Notes: generated by a model not told the origin, from the letters alone. A stretch of DNA of 64,000 bases from Ectobius pallidus (GCA_964059195.1 CAXKWD010000006.1:10160530-10224529); one strand, 5' to 3'; counted from the stretch's first letter, positions 11,244 to 24,345 are shown. A program made the numbers and translations.

Positions 11244-11467
11244 TTGGTTGGTATATGGTTATTTAACATTATTTAAGTTACACCTGTGACCACCGCCAGT
11301 GTGTTGGAACTTTGTCCTGCAGGAGTTCTTTTGCATGCCAGTAAATCTACTGACATGAGCCTTTCACATTTATGCACACATAAATGCCATTGACCTGGGC
11401 CGGGATCGAACCTGCAACCTTGGGCAAAGAAAGCCAGCGCAATACTAACTGCGCCACCCAGGCCGAG
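11244..11467 (-). mobile_element. tRNA-derived SINE family 3
   Basis: On the minus strand it starts with a tRNA-like head carrying an A box (TGGCGCAGTTAGTATTGCG) and a B box (GGTTCGATCCC), followed by a body ending in a CCAAC repeat tail. It is flanked by an 11-bp duplication TGCATTGTTGG (11233-11243 and 11468-11478). These are the hallmarks of a Pol III-transcribed SINE mobilised by a LINE. Confidence 0.85.
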
Positions 11468-11478
11468 TGCATTGTTGG

Positions 11479-13405
11479 CAGTCATAAAATGCGGTGACTG
11501 TCATGTGTGACCCAGAGTGAACGCTCCAATTTAAATCAATGCTTCTTTGCTGGTGACTGTCACAAGTGACCAAGAGTGAAAAGGCTCTAAAATCCCTTGA
11601 AGGTTTTTTAAATTTGAGATATCCACATAGATTCTTCAATCCTGTACCCTTCAACGTTCACCTCAAAGAATCAGGAATGATGTTATCATGCTGCATATGC
11701 TCTTTCGATAAAGGCACCCTTTGTTGAGGCTATTAGAGCTCAAGAATCCATTCTCTAGTATCCCATGTCTAGATGATTTTGAACCCCAATCAGTGGGATT
11801 CATCATCCATACATTCCACAAGTTAATCTGAAGGATAGCTGTATGTCTTCAGTGGGCAGGACAGAAGCACATGTCTTCATGAGGGAATTATCAAAAATTT
11901 GATAGTGTAAAGTACAGTGCGCTGGCTTCATCCTATTGTATAGAATGGCAATAAATGTTTGGCCCTCATGTAGAGTGATGCGCTGGTTGGTGAACACATT
12001 TGCCTCTTCCTGTAGGTGGCAGCGCTTTTCCAGAAGCTTCAAGAACTTCATTTTGCCCTGCCTGAAGACAGCCAATGTAGAATTATAGCTACTGGTACTA
12101 AATGCATGTAGGAATAATTGAAATTATACAATACAAACCGATAGCTTATGTAATTCTAAGTGTATCAGTATAATATATGTGCAATACCATAAACAAAGCT
12201 TGATAATAATGAATTATCCACATCTGGATAGAAGCCACAGGATGATGACCAGGACTCGTCCGAGGCTCTTCCAGGTAAGGGTGATATCACGGACATTTGC
12301 CATTGTCTATCTCAGGATGGGGATTAAGTGACAACACTACACCCATTCAACCAGTCCTGAACCCAGGAAGGAAATTTTCCATTACTGAAAAATCCCCGAC
12401 CTAGCAGGGACTCAAGGTTTATATGAAACATCATAAATGGTCCATTCGAAGACATGCATTTTTGCAGTTAAAAATATGTTTTTTTTTGGGGGGGGGGGTC
12501 ATATGTTCCAATCTCTACCACTACATGCACAATACTAATTCCATGCTAATGTAACTTCTTACTGCAGCTCACGGCATTGGCTTTCTCCATTGCTCTTAAG
12601 AGGCAACCTTCCAGCTAATTGAATCAAATGAATCAAATGATTTTAAGAATCGAGTAATCTGTTCTCAAGTAATATAAAATCAGGTAAACTGATGTAACAA
12701 AGTGCCAGAATGCTTTTGTTTAATCAGTAAAAAGTTAATTGCAATTATGATATATATATATATAAGCAGAAAATAAGTTATTTTTGTTATCAATTTCCGA
12801 GTTAAGCTCCAGATCAATTCATTAAGCAGGGCTTGAAGAACAAAGGTCTAGTCTGATAAGCATATATGTGAAAGAATATGTCGGTAGTGTTATTTGTCAA
12901 AGCTATCTGAATTGCAACTTCCAAAGCTGTATATGAACACTGTAAAACAATATGTCGCCATGAGAACTGATTTGCACTTAATAAATTCTTTATAATATAT
13001 TACCATAAAATAGGAACTAAGTTAAATTGGGCATTACTCCGGTACTGGTCAACCAATTTGGTCCAATATCAATAGGCTTCTTCCCATGGATGTAATAAAT
13101 GCATATAATCCGATAAAGCATATCTGAGTTATTACATGCACAGACACATGGACAGACAGACAGACAGACATTTCCCTGCCCCCCTCAAAATCTCATAAAG
13201 TTAGTTACCATATTGGCACTTAATAAAGTGTGTTTTTCACAATTGATGAGTAGGCCTATCTGAAACTCAATACTGTTCTTTTCCTGGTTTCAAAAAGTAG
13301 AGAAACTGTCGATGAGTTGGGAGCAAACTGAGCTGTGAACACGGCTCAAGTGAAATAAAAGCATTTATAAATAAGCAATCTGCAAATAAACACTGAAATC
13401 TGTAA
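11479..13405. other. no recognisable gene
   Basis: A 90-codon open frame on the minus strand (11803-12075, ending ...IQLSFRLTCGMYG) looks protein-like, but I recognise no family and find no supporting splice pair. A T/G homopolymer pair lies at about 12480-12498, and GACA microsatellite at 13152-13170. The rest is AT-rich. Confidence 0.35.
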
Positions 13406-13409
13406 AATC

Positions 13410-13620
13410 AGTAAATGCACCCAAGTGAAACCGCGTGTTCATGAAAGCGGTCCGCGACCGCGCTGCCATCTTTATAAACGCAAGGGACGTGATAGCCGTG
13501 GTTACATGACGGCAGTTGGGATCATGTTCTTGTGAGGCTAACATGTAAAGCTAAGTTCGAGTGATTCTGGTGGGCGTTGCTGCCATGACGACGATGACTG
13601 TCCTCTACGGCATTTGGGTG
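13410..13620. promoter_or_regulatory. CpG-rich patch, possible promoter / 5' exon region (weak)
   Basis: This 200-bp patch (for example GGTCCGCGACCGCGCTGCC) is much richer in CG dinucleotides than its surroundings. On the minus strand a TATAAAG is followed immediately by ATGGCAGCGCGG. On the plus strand CTGCCATGACGACGATGAC precedes a possible GTGAAA donor. Either could be a transcription start region, conceivably of the minus-strand receptor-like gene, but no transcript evidence is available. Confidence 0.25.
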
Positions 13621-15200
13621 AAACCGTTTATTTTCTTTTTTTAAAATTCAATTAACAAATTATTCTTCATTCTATTCTGTTCTCACCCAATTTTGGCAAT
13701 GTAAATTTAGTTTTGGTATTTATAAAGTAAAACAGTAAAAGTCATTATGCCAGTTTCTACTTTAGGATTTTGAAATTACGCCATTCACCATGTAACTAGG
13801 CTATTCATATTCAATTTTGGTCTTGTCTTGTCTGTCCGTATATATTCATTTTCGTCCGTTTCTTTCGTTTTCTCATGTTCTCCTGTGTTCAGGCAATAAG
13901 TAAAGTCTCATAAGTTACCCTGTAATAACATGATAGAGAGTGAAATATGTGTTGTAAAATTTTAATAAAGGGGCTGAATTTCAATAGAAAAAGGACTTAA
14001 GATTCAATTGAGGGATTAACATGATTCTATGGATTCATATCTATTTGCAATTCAAATATTTCTGCTTTTTCTAGTCACTTAGAAAATTCACTATTAGATA
14101 CAGAGTGATTTAAATACAGGCACTATTTATTATTAAATACAGCATGATTAAAATTAAGGAATAAAGCTTTGGTTCTGATTTAGAATGCTTATGTGCAGAC
14201 TTTAATGAACTCAAAATGTAGAATTGAGATTAAAATGGCGATATAGTGATGAACTGTAATTGAAGATATTGCGTTGCTAAGACTATACAGAATGGATTCT
14301 TGGTTAGTGCAGTAAAATTCTTCTATGGGACATCAAAAATGGTTTTAGATGTTTAATGTTATGAGAATTATTAAGAATTTTACATGATTAAATTATTGGT
14401 ATTTATTACAGTTTGTACATAGTTGAAAAGTTTTCTTTTTAAAGATATAGTAGGCCTATATCGTTTCACATTCTACATTCCAAAGTTTTATATTCATGAA
14501 TAAATCTGTTCTAGGAATTTATGTAGTTTGTAATTTCCTAGGTTTTCCTTGTAATTGCAATTAATCATTTCTGAGTTTCATTAAGGGAATTATGGGCGCC
14601 AGTGATAAAGGTTAAGCAGTAGCGCCACAGATTTGGCTAAAAATGGTCGAAACCTGATCTACTTCATAAATCATATGTTCTAAGCTTCCAACATATGTAA
14701 TAGTGACCCATAGGGGGCACAAAACGCAGTCAAGAGCACAAAAAGGTCAACCTTTTTCAATGAGCATTTCGTCGTTTAAGAAGGAAGACTGCCTATGTGA
14801 CATTTTTTGAAAAACTGTGTTATTATCGCAGCGATTATTGTAGCATATGTCGTCTATGGGTGAAGTAGTTCAGGTCAAATCCCACAGATAGCAATGGTAG
14901 AGTCATTTCAAAAACACCGCCTATATTCTACAGTATAAAACATCGCCTATCTCCATCAGTTCCTCTCTAGTGCAGATAGTCCTTTGTTTTCATCAGTTTA
15001 TTTAAGTATTTTATGACTTTTGCATATTAAGAGCAGTATATTTACCTACATATTATTGTAAGTAGTGAGAGAGTGGGATAGAGGATACGGCCTCCAGATA
15101 TGTAGGGTAGCTGCAAATATATTAAATAAGCTGACATGGACAGACGTCATGAGGTGGTCCTCCAGCTTGGGGGTTTGATGTGAGGGTAACAACCTCTCCC
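13621..15200. other. no recognisable feature
   Basis: AT-rich DNA without open frames of note and without any repeat family seen elsewhere in the window. Confidence 0.4.
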
Positions 15201-15204
15201 AGTA

Positions 15205-15395
15205 AAAAATATTGTTAAGTAAATATGGATGTGAGACATGGCCGCTTACTGATCAGGAAGAACATAATCTGAGAGTGCTCGAAAACAGGGTGCTTAGGAA
15301 AATATTTGGGCCTAAGAGTGATGAAAATGTCTCCAGAGAAAACTGCTTAACGACTAGCTTCATAACCTGTACTCTTCACCGGATTTAGTAAGGGC
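15205..15395 (+). pseudogene. LINE reverse transcriptase C-terminal fragment (copy 2)
   Basis: Translation reads LYGCETWPLTDQEEHNLRVL then ENRVLRKIFGPK, the region just after the reverse transcriptase domain in a common insect LINE. It precedes, in the complete protein, the segment seen at 17405-17600. The two are separated here by about 2 kb of unrelated DNA, so they are independent or split relics. Confidence 0.75.
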
Positions 15396-15399
15396 ATAA

Positions 15400-16730
15400 T
15401 GAATAGAGGCGAAAGTGTGACGACTGAGGTAGTTCACTGGTTCCACCGCTAGGTAGCAGTTACTCTGCTTGAGATTCGTGGGAGCAAGATTACTATGGGC
15501 GGTATAGGAAAACTTGCAAATCTTAAAATAATACATTAATCTATTTAAAAATGACTCACCTTATCTAAATTGAATTGTTAGATACTTTTGACATTTTTCG
15601 GGCTGCTTTATACATCTTGGATGATCTCATCTCCATAAAAAAAACATGGCCGTGTGTAACAGTAATTTCTCAGATTGCATGAAGCTTGACCGTAACATTT
15701 CGTTCCACATCTTTCCAAAAATCGATGTTTACAAGCAATGAACAATTATATAACATAGGTATGAAACAGGTAAGGGATGATTTGATCTAATATTTTGTTG
15801 CCAAGAAAATAGGGTAGAGGGTATGTTAGTATAATTTGATGAGAATTTGTTAAAGGATGTACATTTGTATAGAAATAACAATGTATAATTAGGGTAGAAA
15901 ACACCTAAGGGATATTTTATAAATTAATATTAATATTACATTGTATAGAATATTACTGAGTATTAATTTGTATTAATATTGTATTAATAGTAATATTATT
16001 TATATTAATATTAATTTTCTCCTGGCTGTATGGGGTAAGTTATGTAGGTGAAACACGGTCAAAAGTGTAGATCTGTGTACAAATTATGTGAACAGAGATA
16101 ATATAAACTAAGGGATGGTTTGTGAATTGCAGGGCACGGAAATTTTCATAAGCAGCACTACAAAAATAGGGCGCGTGATCTTTAAAATTGGCGTCTCAAC
16201 ATCCGATAAAGACGCACATATGCAAAAATTGTTTTGCAATGCATTCTACATATATCACACAATATTTCAAAGCATTTTCCCTGATTTTTTCATAAAAAAA
16301 TTAAATTCTCTTGCCTTAACTACAGCCCACTATTTGCTCAAACCCTCGACCATTCGCCGTTCGCTGTAACTGATGTACGTCTTATGTTGTTAAATTATAT
16401 TGTTAAAAAAAGGAACAAGATATTAAACTAATAAGACATTTGCTATGATAATTATACATAAAAATTACTAACATAAGTGGACAGAAAATATGATAAATAA
16501 TCCAATAAATGCATAAATAAAAGTAGTGCAGGTTTACTAAGTTAGAAAAAAGCTTCATTCACTCCTTTTCCCCAGCGGGTCAATCTTGCAGTATGGGTAC
16601 AAGTAGTCAGTTAATAGAGTATTATTATTGAGTCCACGAATAAATTATATAAAAACTTTTACGTTATTGCTGGTATTTTATGGAAAAGATGCCTGCTAAT
16701 CCCTCAATACCATTCTGATAGCTTTAGCTT
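15400..16730. other. no recognisable feature; AT-rich
   Basis: Contains dense TTAATATTA-like sequence at 15920-16015. No gene is seen. Confidence 0.4.
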
Positions 16731-16734
16731 TAGA

Positions 16735-17100
16735 GTAATTATTATTACTCGTTAACCATTATAGATATATAGGTGGTACTCGATTTATAATAAGATCCAA
16801 ATATTTCACTAAACCTTACATGCTTGATCTCTTTCTGGACACAAAAATAAAATAATAAATGTCGCATAGTCAAATTTGCTTCACCCTCAACATTTCACGA
16901 TCGTCCCACATCATTCAGACGGATGTAGCGCCCGGAATAATTACCACTCAATTACTCGTAAACCATTCAAGATATAAAGGTGGTACTGAATTTAAAATAA
17001 AGTTGAAATATTTCACTAAAACTTTCTCGCTTGAAGTTTTTACGGGACACAAAAATTAAAAAAATTGTCGCATAGTCAAATTCCGTTTCACCCTCCATGA
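16735..17100 (+). repeat. two-unit tandem duplication of about 200 bp
   Basis: Unit 1 (about 16735-16935) and unit 2 (about 16936-17100) share TTACTCGT(T)AACCATT, ATAGGTGGTACT / AAAGGTGGTACT, AAATATTTCACTAAA and GTCGCATAGTCAAATT in the same order. Divergence is about 15-20 percent. Non-coding. Confidence 0.75.
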
Positions 17101-17404
17101 ATTTTGTGTAATTGGTGATGTTTATATAATGAAATAAAAACAATTATGTCCGCATTTTGTCTCTGTTTTAACCATCAGAAGGACTGTGTTGTGCAGATTA
17201 TTTCTGCACAAATTTCACAGTAATAGGACCAAGGGTTAATTAAAGATTGCAAGTTTAATCATAAGATGCCAAACTATTATGATGCAGCATTGAGAGGTTG
17301 AAACGCAAACGAAGGTGCTGCCAGTGTTTCGGTGGACCGCCGCTCTCCCTATACCTACCATTGTATTAGCGGCCGAGTAATCACACTTTCTCATTATATT
17401 CATT

Positions 17405-17600
17405 GTGGTAAGGGTAATTAAATCACAGAGGATGAAATGGGCTGGACATGTTGTGTGCATGGGGGAGGAAAGACATATTTCAAAAGTATTGACTGGGAGA
17501 CCTGAAGGGAAAAGACCACTTGGAAGACCTAAACGTAGGTGGGAGGACAATATTACGATAGATTTAAGAGAAGTAGGATTTGTGAGGGATGGTTGGATGC
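17405..17600 (+). pseudogene. LINE ORF2 C-terminal fragment (copy 3)
   Basis: Reads MKWAGHVVCMGEERHISKVL then GRPKRRWEDNITIDLREVGF, the same family as 345-655. It is open for 77 codons but truncated before the normal AAMNLRVP end, where family Y repeat sequence starts at about 17618. Confidence 0.8.
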
Positions 17601-17617
17601 ATCAGCATTTAAATGCA

Positions 17618-18068
17618 ATAATATATGCCTTCTCCTAGTCTACTGCTGGCACCAGCTCCAATTCAATGTTTCTAGCTTGGATTGAAATTTCCTCGGTATT
17701 ATCATTCAAATTTTCACAAGCTTTTCATAAATACCAATTCATATGCATTTTTGTTTACAAAAAGTGACTCATATAATGCATCTATATCACATTTTGTATT
17801 GGTTTGTACGGTTCATTGTTTTTCTGCAATTCAGGTGGCTGTGAGAATTTGACGTTAACAAATGGCTGGCTACCTTTCATTAAAAATAATTATACAGCAT
17901 TTTTGTTTCACTTCATATAATTTAGAGAGCTTTTACTAAAAAATAATTTATGCACCATGTACGCAAAAAAACTATCAGACTCATCCAGTATTTCCTGTAC
18001 TAGATTTGTCCGCTAAAGCATTATTTTGCATAGCCTACTTGATACATAAATAGCTATTAAAGTATAAA
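17618..18068 (+). repeat. interspersed repeat family Y, copy 1
   Basis: Homologous, in the same orientation, to 55240-55705. Shared blocks include GTCTACTGCTG, GGCACCAGCTCCAATTCAAT, GATTGAAATTTCCTCG and GGTGGCTGT(G/A)AGAAT. Non-coding; class unknown. A Tc1/mariner derivative is inserted at its 3' edge. Confidence 0.75.
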
Positions 18069-18070
18069 TA

Positions 18071-18566
18071 CAGTGAGACTCAGGCAGATTGGTGCCGCCG
18101 CACCGCGCGTTGGGTTCCCCCCAGATGACGCTCCTATCCCCGGTATGCGGCAAAGGAACTCCCCGGCAGTTGACTGACTTGTCCGTGCGTGACAATGAAA
18201 ATAAATGAAATAAGTTTGAAAATAACGAAAATAGGCACCTACCTTATTACAGGAGATGCTGGAAGTGTCCTCCTCCTATATCCACACATTTTTGGCGTCG
18301 TGATAGGAAATTCCGATTAATACGCATTAATAGTTCTTCCGTTGTTGAGTTTGTTTCTATCCTAATGTTTTCTTTTAGTTGTGACAAACTATAGAATAAC
18401 ACTTTCACGTCTGTACAGCACGAGAACAATGCTCAACTGCAGGCTATGCAGGAATTATTTACTTATCTGCTGGGCCACAGCTGGCCGCAACGCGGGTAGT
18501 GTTGAGTCATCACAAGAGAAACACGGCACGTGCGACAAGCGGCACCAATCTGTCTGAGACTCACTG
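18071..18566 (-). mobile_element. Tc1/mariner deletion derivative, CAGTGAG family, complete
   Basis: A 496-bp element with inverted ends CAGTGAGACTCAGGCAGATT and its near-complement, bounded by TA on both sides (18069-18070, 18567-18568), the duplication made by Tc1/mariner transposases. The minus-strand frame at 18247-18429 keeps the transposase C-terminus (RRQKCVDIGGGHFQHLL). The catalytic core is deleted, so it could move only in trans. A sibling fragment begins at 53281. Confidence 0.9.
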
Positions 18567-18839
18567 TATATAAAGGCCTATCAATTGACAGTACAAGAAG
18601 TTCGAGACTTTTGCGCTCCTGCTTGGAGATCATCTATAAAGCAGGGTTGTTACTCATGGAGGAAGTTAATTAAAAACATCGCCAAGCTGTTCCTTGTTTT
18701 AAGTGTGCACACAGGCGGTATTGTCACTAGCCTTTTCAGTATTTTATATGGACACTGGCGGTGTTTTACAGACAGTTAGGCCTATTGAAGGTAAGAATAC
18801 AGCTTGCAAAACTATCAAAACACATTTCTCAATATCTTA

Positions 18840-19200
18840 GGTATTAAGAAATGGAAAGGGCCAAAGCAAGAAAAAAAGAGGCTGTTGATTTCCTTAAGGA
18901 TGTGCTTAGGAAACTACCAAAACTTCCATCAAATCAAACGCGCTGTACCTGGAACCTACTTTTCACTCATTGACAGAACTGTATGAATTTTACAAAGAAG
19001 CCTGCAAAAATGAAGAGAAGAATCCCTTAAGCAGGTATACATTCGGAGTTCAATAAAGAGAACTTGGCAATATTTCAACCCTAATAGAATAGATCAATAT
19101 GACATTTGTAACACCTTTGAAGTAAGAAGTGGAAAAGTGTCTGGAGATGTATACAAGGAACACATAGAGAAGAAAGACAGAGCCAGAAAAGAGAAAATAT
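18840..19200 (+). pseudogene. decayed coding sequence of a transposon-associated protein family
   Basis: Pieced over several frames, the sequence reads KLPKLPS..., LTELYEFYKEACKNEEKNPL, SRYTF and finally YKEHIEKKDRARKEK. This layout (LYxxYxxxCxxEExxPLSxxxF ... CDxC ... EYxxHIxxKxxAREEK) is one I associate with repetitive transposase-like proteins in insects, but I cannot name the superfamily. Stops and frame shifts are frequent, and the second Cys of the expected pair is lost. Confidence 0.45.
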
Positions 19201-19589
19201 GGATAATAAAGCAAAGCTTTATGGTGGAGGCAGAACCCAGAAGATGGAGAGGCCCTTTACCAGAGGAACGGAAGAAAGTGCTGATCGATGGGCTCCAGAG
19301 ATACTGCAGCCATTTCATAAAATATGGGAATTTTTCCCTCAAAGAGAGAAGTTATAAAATTATTGTAATTGGGTGGCCAAAAATAAGTTCAAAACCTCAA
19401 ATTCTCTGAATATTAAGGACTTAGGTGTATCTGAAGTAGTTTCATGTGTAAAATCTGTCGATTTACTCATTTACTGCGTTGAGTTACTTCTTTTTGCCAT
19501 TTTTAGCATGATTTTAACACTCTTTAATACCAAGTAGTCAAGAGTAATCAGCTATGTCCATTTTCATTTGAGAAAATATACATCTTAAG

Positions 19590-21188
19590 CAGTGATGGGA
19601 AGTAATTGAGTAAAAGTAATCGGATTACAGTAACGATTCCTTTTTTGGTCCCATTTACTTGTAATCGTTACTTTTTTAAAAATGTAATTTTTACTCGTAA
19701 TTTACTTCTGGAAATAAAATTGTAATCGTTACTTTTGAGTAATCGTTACATTTTAGTAATCAAAAAGTATCGAATTGAGAATTTAGAAATGTTGCTTTTT
19801 TCTACTTGCTCCAACGGTGGTGAACTTTGAGTTCTTTTAAAAGCGAACGTAAAGCGCTCTACAGCTGTTGCAGCATCGCTGTATGGTCGCTGCAGTGGTG
19901 GTGAAGCGAAGTCAGATCTGGCTTTACGGGTTTTGCTGCATGGGCTTTCAGCCGTTCTTTTTTACACTTTAGTTTGCTGCGGCGAAACTGTAGCGATTTA
20001 AAGCAATGACGCGACATTCGACATGGCAAGTCAGCATTTCTGCGGAAAAACGTGGCAACGCAACATCAGCTGAGATGAGCAGAAGTCGAAAGTATTTTGT
20101 GTGTGTGTTTTTTGTTTTAATGGCGACCACAGTCAGAGCAATTTACGGGTAGAGATACTACATTTAATTAGATTTCTGTATGGTTTACATTTATTTCAAG
20201 ACGTGTTCAAGAAATTAAAATTGCTGTTCTCAGCCTATAAAATTTATTTATATCCCTTTCTTTGAAAAGAAGGTTATGTGTTCCACATTATAAAACTAAG
20301 CTCAAACTAACCTCAACTTCAAAGTTAATTACCGAGCATTAGAGGATCTGTTGAAAATACTGCTTCTGGCATTGAAAATTCATTTATGCTGTATTAGGAC
20401 CAGTGATTTACAACAAGGTGACATTCACATATAATTCTGATAGTAGGATTCTGGATACTGGTATTTGTCTTTTTCTAATTTGATCAAATCTAATCTATTG
20501 TGATATTGCAATATTACGTCGCGTGTTGCGGGGTTTCACAATGTCACTTTAAGGGTTTTGCTACATGAACTGTCATGGCCTCCTTTTTAACCCCAGTGAA
20601 GCTGAAGCGATTTACAGATTCGGTTTAAAAAAGAACGAAAAATGCACCCTATATTTGTTTTTTCTCAAAACTTTTTCAGTAAAAATGTTTTCAGTAAGAA
20701 CATTTCTTATTTAAGTATATTTTGAAATTTGCTTCTCATTTTCAATTGCTATAGGCTAATGTCGTCACAACTAATATCCAGGTTAGAGGTAATATTAACA
20801 AAACTTACTCAATGTGTATGGAAATATTGGTATTGATTTGTTTTGTTTGTTTGGTCATTAATAATTTTAGACTTTGTAACGTCCCAAGCAACCTTATTAG
20901 CTGAATGGCCCAATAGTTTCTGCCCTTGTGCCCACCCCAAAAGAAAAAAATTAGGTACCGGTACTGCAATTTTGTAAAGTAATTGCAATTGTAATTTTAC
21001 TGATTACTTTTCGTGCCCCCCCCAAAAAAGAAGGAATTTTTAGGTACTGCCATTTTGTAAAGTAATTGTAATTGTAATTTTACTGATTACTTTTCAAAAA
21101 GTAATTTGTATTTGTAATTAAGTAAAATTTTTCTCAAGTAATTGTAATTCAGCCCAATTACTATTTTTTTGTAATTTTCCCATCACTG
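19590..21188. mobile_element. non-autonomous hAT element, complete
   Basis: A 1599-bp element with ends CAGTGATGGGAAGTAATT and TTCCCATCACTG, flanked by a perfect 8-bp duplication ATCTTAAG (19582-19589 and 21189-21196). The subterminal regions are dense in GTAATTG / CAATTAC-like repeats, presumably transposase-binding sites. CAGTGATGGG ends are a classic hAT signature. No transposase frame is present. Confidence 0.93.
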
Positions 21189-21196
21189 ATCTTAAG

Positions 21197-23380
21197 GTAC
21201 AATTTGGTATAAGATTAACTTAAAAAAATATGCGTGGTTAATTAAGTTACTATGTAAAATAACAAACAAGGGAATTTTTGTCCCACCTGTAACAGTGACA
21301 GCTTCGTAAAATTATTATTGATGAGTTAAATAAATGTTCTGACAACCTGGAAACAGTTTATAATTTGTATTTAATCCCTCATACCTCCATTAATAACAAC
21401 ATTAAGACCCTAACAGTAATAGCAGAATAGAAAATGAACTTTTGTTTTGAATCATTAAAATCAGTGTCCAAATTATGTCCCACCCGTAACATATTTTGAG
21501 AAACAAATTTAAAATAAATTTTAAATAATTCTTTGCATGTAGTGTGGAGAAGGCATTGTAAATTTTACAGAATGTGAAGAACCAATTCTAGTTTATTATT
21601 TAATATATGTAATAAACAAAATTAGATTTTATAATTTGCTAGAATGTCCCACCCGTAATTATGAAATGGCTGACTGGCAGGATGTCAAAGCCGGCAAACG
21701 AACAAGAAACAGACACTGAAAATGAGATTGGTTGTTAACACGCAGTCCATGGAGGCTCAAGTCGAATTTAAAAAATAAAAATAAAAATAATAATAATAAT
21801 AATAATAATAGTTTATTCATCCTCGGAACATTTACATGTTATGGGATATGTTAACTATACAAGATCAGACAGAGTTGTGTTACAATTTGCATATAGAACA
21901 GAGAGAGAAAACATTAAATCTTATTTACATTTATTTACAATGAAAATAATTCAGCATTGTGGCATTTTTCTTCAAATTCCTCTACACTGTATATGGCATT
22001 CTTTGTTAAGAATATTTTGATGTAGATCATGAAGTGATTTGTTTTGAGGTTTCTAATTTTGTGTGGGAGGTTTGTAAAACCAAAGGCTAAGTAGGCCTAA
22101 CACAGATTATGTTTTTTTTCACAAGATACACAAACGACACATACACATGGATGGCAACAGTGTACATTCCACAATCAAACACAGTTCTAAGTTCAAAAAC
22201 GACTCAAAATAAAAAGACACTCAGAAAAATTTTCCTGCCTAGTCCGTACGCTCAGTGGACAAAAGAAACTAGGACAGTACCATTTCCCTACAGGCCAGAG
22301 ATTTTCGACTATACCTTTTTCAGAAATTATTCTTTGAATGAAACAACAGGATACGATTCCATTAGACCAGGTACAAACTCTAGTGGCAGGTGTGGTTCAT
22401 GATCTTAGAGCTCTGAAATACGATCATTTAACATGTTTGAGTAGTTTGATGTCAAACATGTTAAAAGACTAACAGAACTCAATATATGGGAAAATATCTT
22501 TATAACGAGAAACCAAAACATTGTTATGAATTTTGAAATTCTGCCAGTTAATGACGTCATCAGATTAACCAATAAGCACACAGAGGGCATCACAACACAA
22601 ACAACAACTACCAGCCATATCCGCGAGAATGCCAGTTGACCATTAGCCAAGGATGGGGATAATGGTTTTTCCCCAACTAGTCCATAAAAATGAGACGTAA
22701 GTGGAGCTAAAACTGTTTACAAGTTGACCATTTTTAATAAAAACATTCCACTGCTAACTTAGGGTCGGATCGATAGTCATCTGCCAGGTAAGCATGCTTA
22801 CCTACCTAGGTGGCAGATGATTGATAGAGGCCTGAAGCTGGCCAACCCCTACCACTGTCAAATGGTCACCCACAACTGTCACCAACACACTTTCCGTCTG
22901 CAAGCCACGTGGCACGAACTTCTTGCGTCAACATTGGAGTTTGCGAACTATGTGAAAATCATGATAAGGAAGCGAGAAGAATGTTGCTGCAGCTATATGT
23001 GAGTGACACGGAGGATCCTTTTCACAAATATAGGGATCACAAATTTAAGGTGCAATTCAGATTTGAAAGGGAAGCAAAGGATGCAGACCAGTTCCTGCTG
23101 GCCCCTCCCCTCTGCCTTTAACACGATCTTTGCCAAAGGCGTACGTAGCCGGTGAAGATGATAGGCGCAGCCATCTTAACATATTGCCAACATCCACTTT
23201 GAATAATACAATGTTCTTATGCTTAAACTATTAATATAATGTTTTATAATAGTAAAACTAGATGATTTTGTTCAGAAAATGTTTAGTATTCCTAATAAAT
23301 GTTCTTAAAAATACAACTGGTGAAAATTTATACTGACTTTCTCCCTATCATATTGGTCACTATGAAGTAGCCATTTTAGC
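21197..23380. other. no recognisable gene; microsatellite and small hairpin
   Basis: (AAT)n occurs at about 21786-21810. A hairpin of about 23-bp arms at 22771-22827 reads TCATCTGCCA...TGGCAGATGA around GTAAGCATGCTTAC. Open frames at 22109-22402 and 22817-23121 look mildly protein-like, but I recognise no family. Confidence 0.4.
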
Positions 23381-23384
23381 TCGA

Positions 23385-23700
23385 CTGTGATGCATCTACA
23401 CGGTTGCTATTCACGAACTCCTGCCGGAACCTCTGCTGGCAGGGCATTCACAATAAGGAACTTCAAGGGGTCTGCCAGCTGGGTGTGGGTAAGCCCCCAT
23501 ACCTGGCAGAGCTTTATAAATCTGAACCCTATGCTCCTCTCTTGGTGGGGAGACACAGGATCCACAAGAAATTAATGGGGTTGTGGGGTACAAGTGCCAT
23601 ACTGGAAGTAGGGTAATGATGAAAGACTTACTGATACTCCTTTTGAACAATCATCATCACCTGTCTGGCTGCCATAAGGGAGGTCTGAACATGGATGGAA
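23385..23700. other. unassigned GC-richer segment
   Basis: Open in several frames on both strands, which follows from its base composition. No family or splice structure is recognised. Confidence 0.3.
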
Positions 23701-23924
23701 GAAGAAAGTTGCATTAATGCTGGTCATTGAAGCACTTAACCTGAAACAAACACAAAATTTACTTCAAAATACTTTCCTCGCAGTAAACTATGTACAAGTT
23801 TGGGCGAAAGACAAAAATAAGGTGCATTTTAAGCTCTGCCCACTCGATATTCACATTTTGTTTTTCAGCGATACAGGGTACCAATTATCCTTGTAAGTTA
23901 TATTGTCGCCAACACTCCCGACCG

Positions 23925-24030
23925 TACCAAATATTAAAAATGTGAGAGTGCCTCTTGTACCAAATATTAAAACTGCGAGAGTGCCCCTTGTACCAATTAT
24001 TAAAAATGCGAGAGTAAGTGCCTTGTACCC
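23925..24030 (+). repeat. 33-bp minisatellite, three units
   Basis: Units of 33, 33 and 35 bp begin GTACCAAATATTAAAA and share GCGAGAGTGCC. A fourth GTACC starts the next unit. Non-coding. Confidence 0.85.
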
Positions 24031-24089
24031 AACGGTTTGTCAGCCTGTTTATCCTCGAAGAATTCGCTAGATCGTGGTATAAAAGATAG

Positions 24090-24297
24090 TGCGGATAAAA
24101 TTTAGATTAAGTCCCTCAAACATTTTTTAAGTCCGAAAGTTCATGTTGATATGCTATGAATGGCGAAGATTCCCGCGAAGTGCCGAGACTAGTAATGGAG
24201 GCAACATCTGAAGTCAATGCTGCCAATATATGCACCAAAACCCCAGAAATGATAGAAGATAGGACGGCTTGTCCTGTAGTGTAGAGTTTAAAGTTAA
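24090..24297 (+). pseudogene. Merlin-like transposase fragment, internally deleted copy
   Basis: Reverse-complement homology to 28862-29290 is plain: CCGAAAGTTCATGTTGATAT, GAAGTGCCGAGACTAG and GCCAATATATGCACCAAAAC all occur in both. Here the sequence jumps from ...ACCCCAG to AAATGATAGAAGAT, a deletion of about 160 bp that removes the ISXO2-type catalytic region. Homology ends at about 24297, where the LINE begins. Confidence 0.75.
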
Positions 24298-24345
24298 GTA
24301 CCAGTAAATTATAATGATGTAAATTGTAACTTGCAGGTTGACCTC

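Noticed and set aside
11803..12075. 90-codon minus-strand frame as a gene
   Set aside because: No motif, signal or splice evidence that I can name. Composition could produce it by chance.
22817..23121. Overlapping plus-strand frames that look protein-like
   Set aside because: No recognisable domain and no intact start context. Kept as unassigned DNA.
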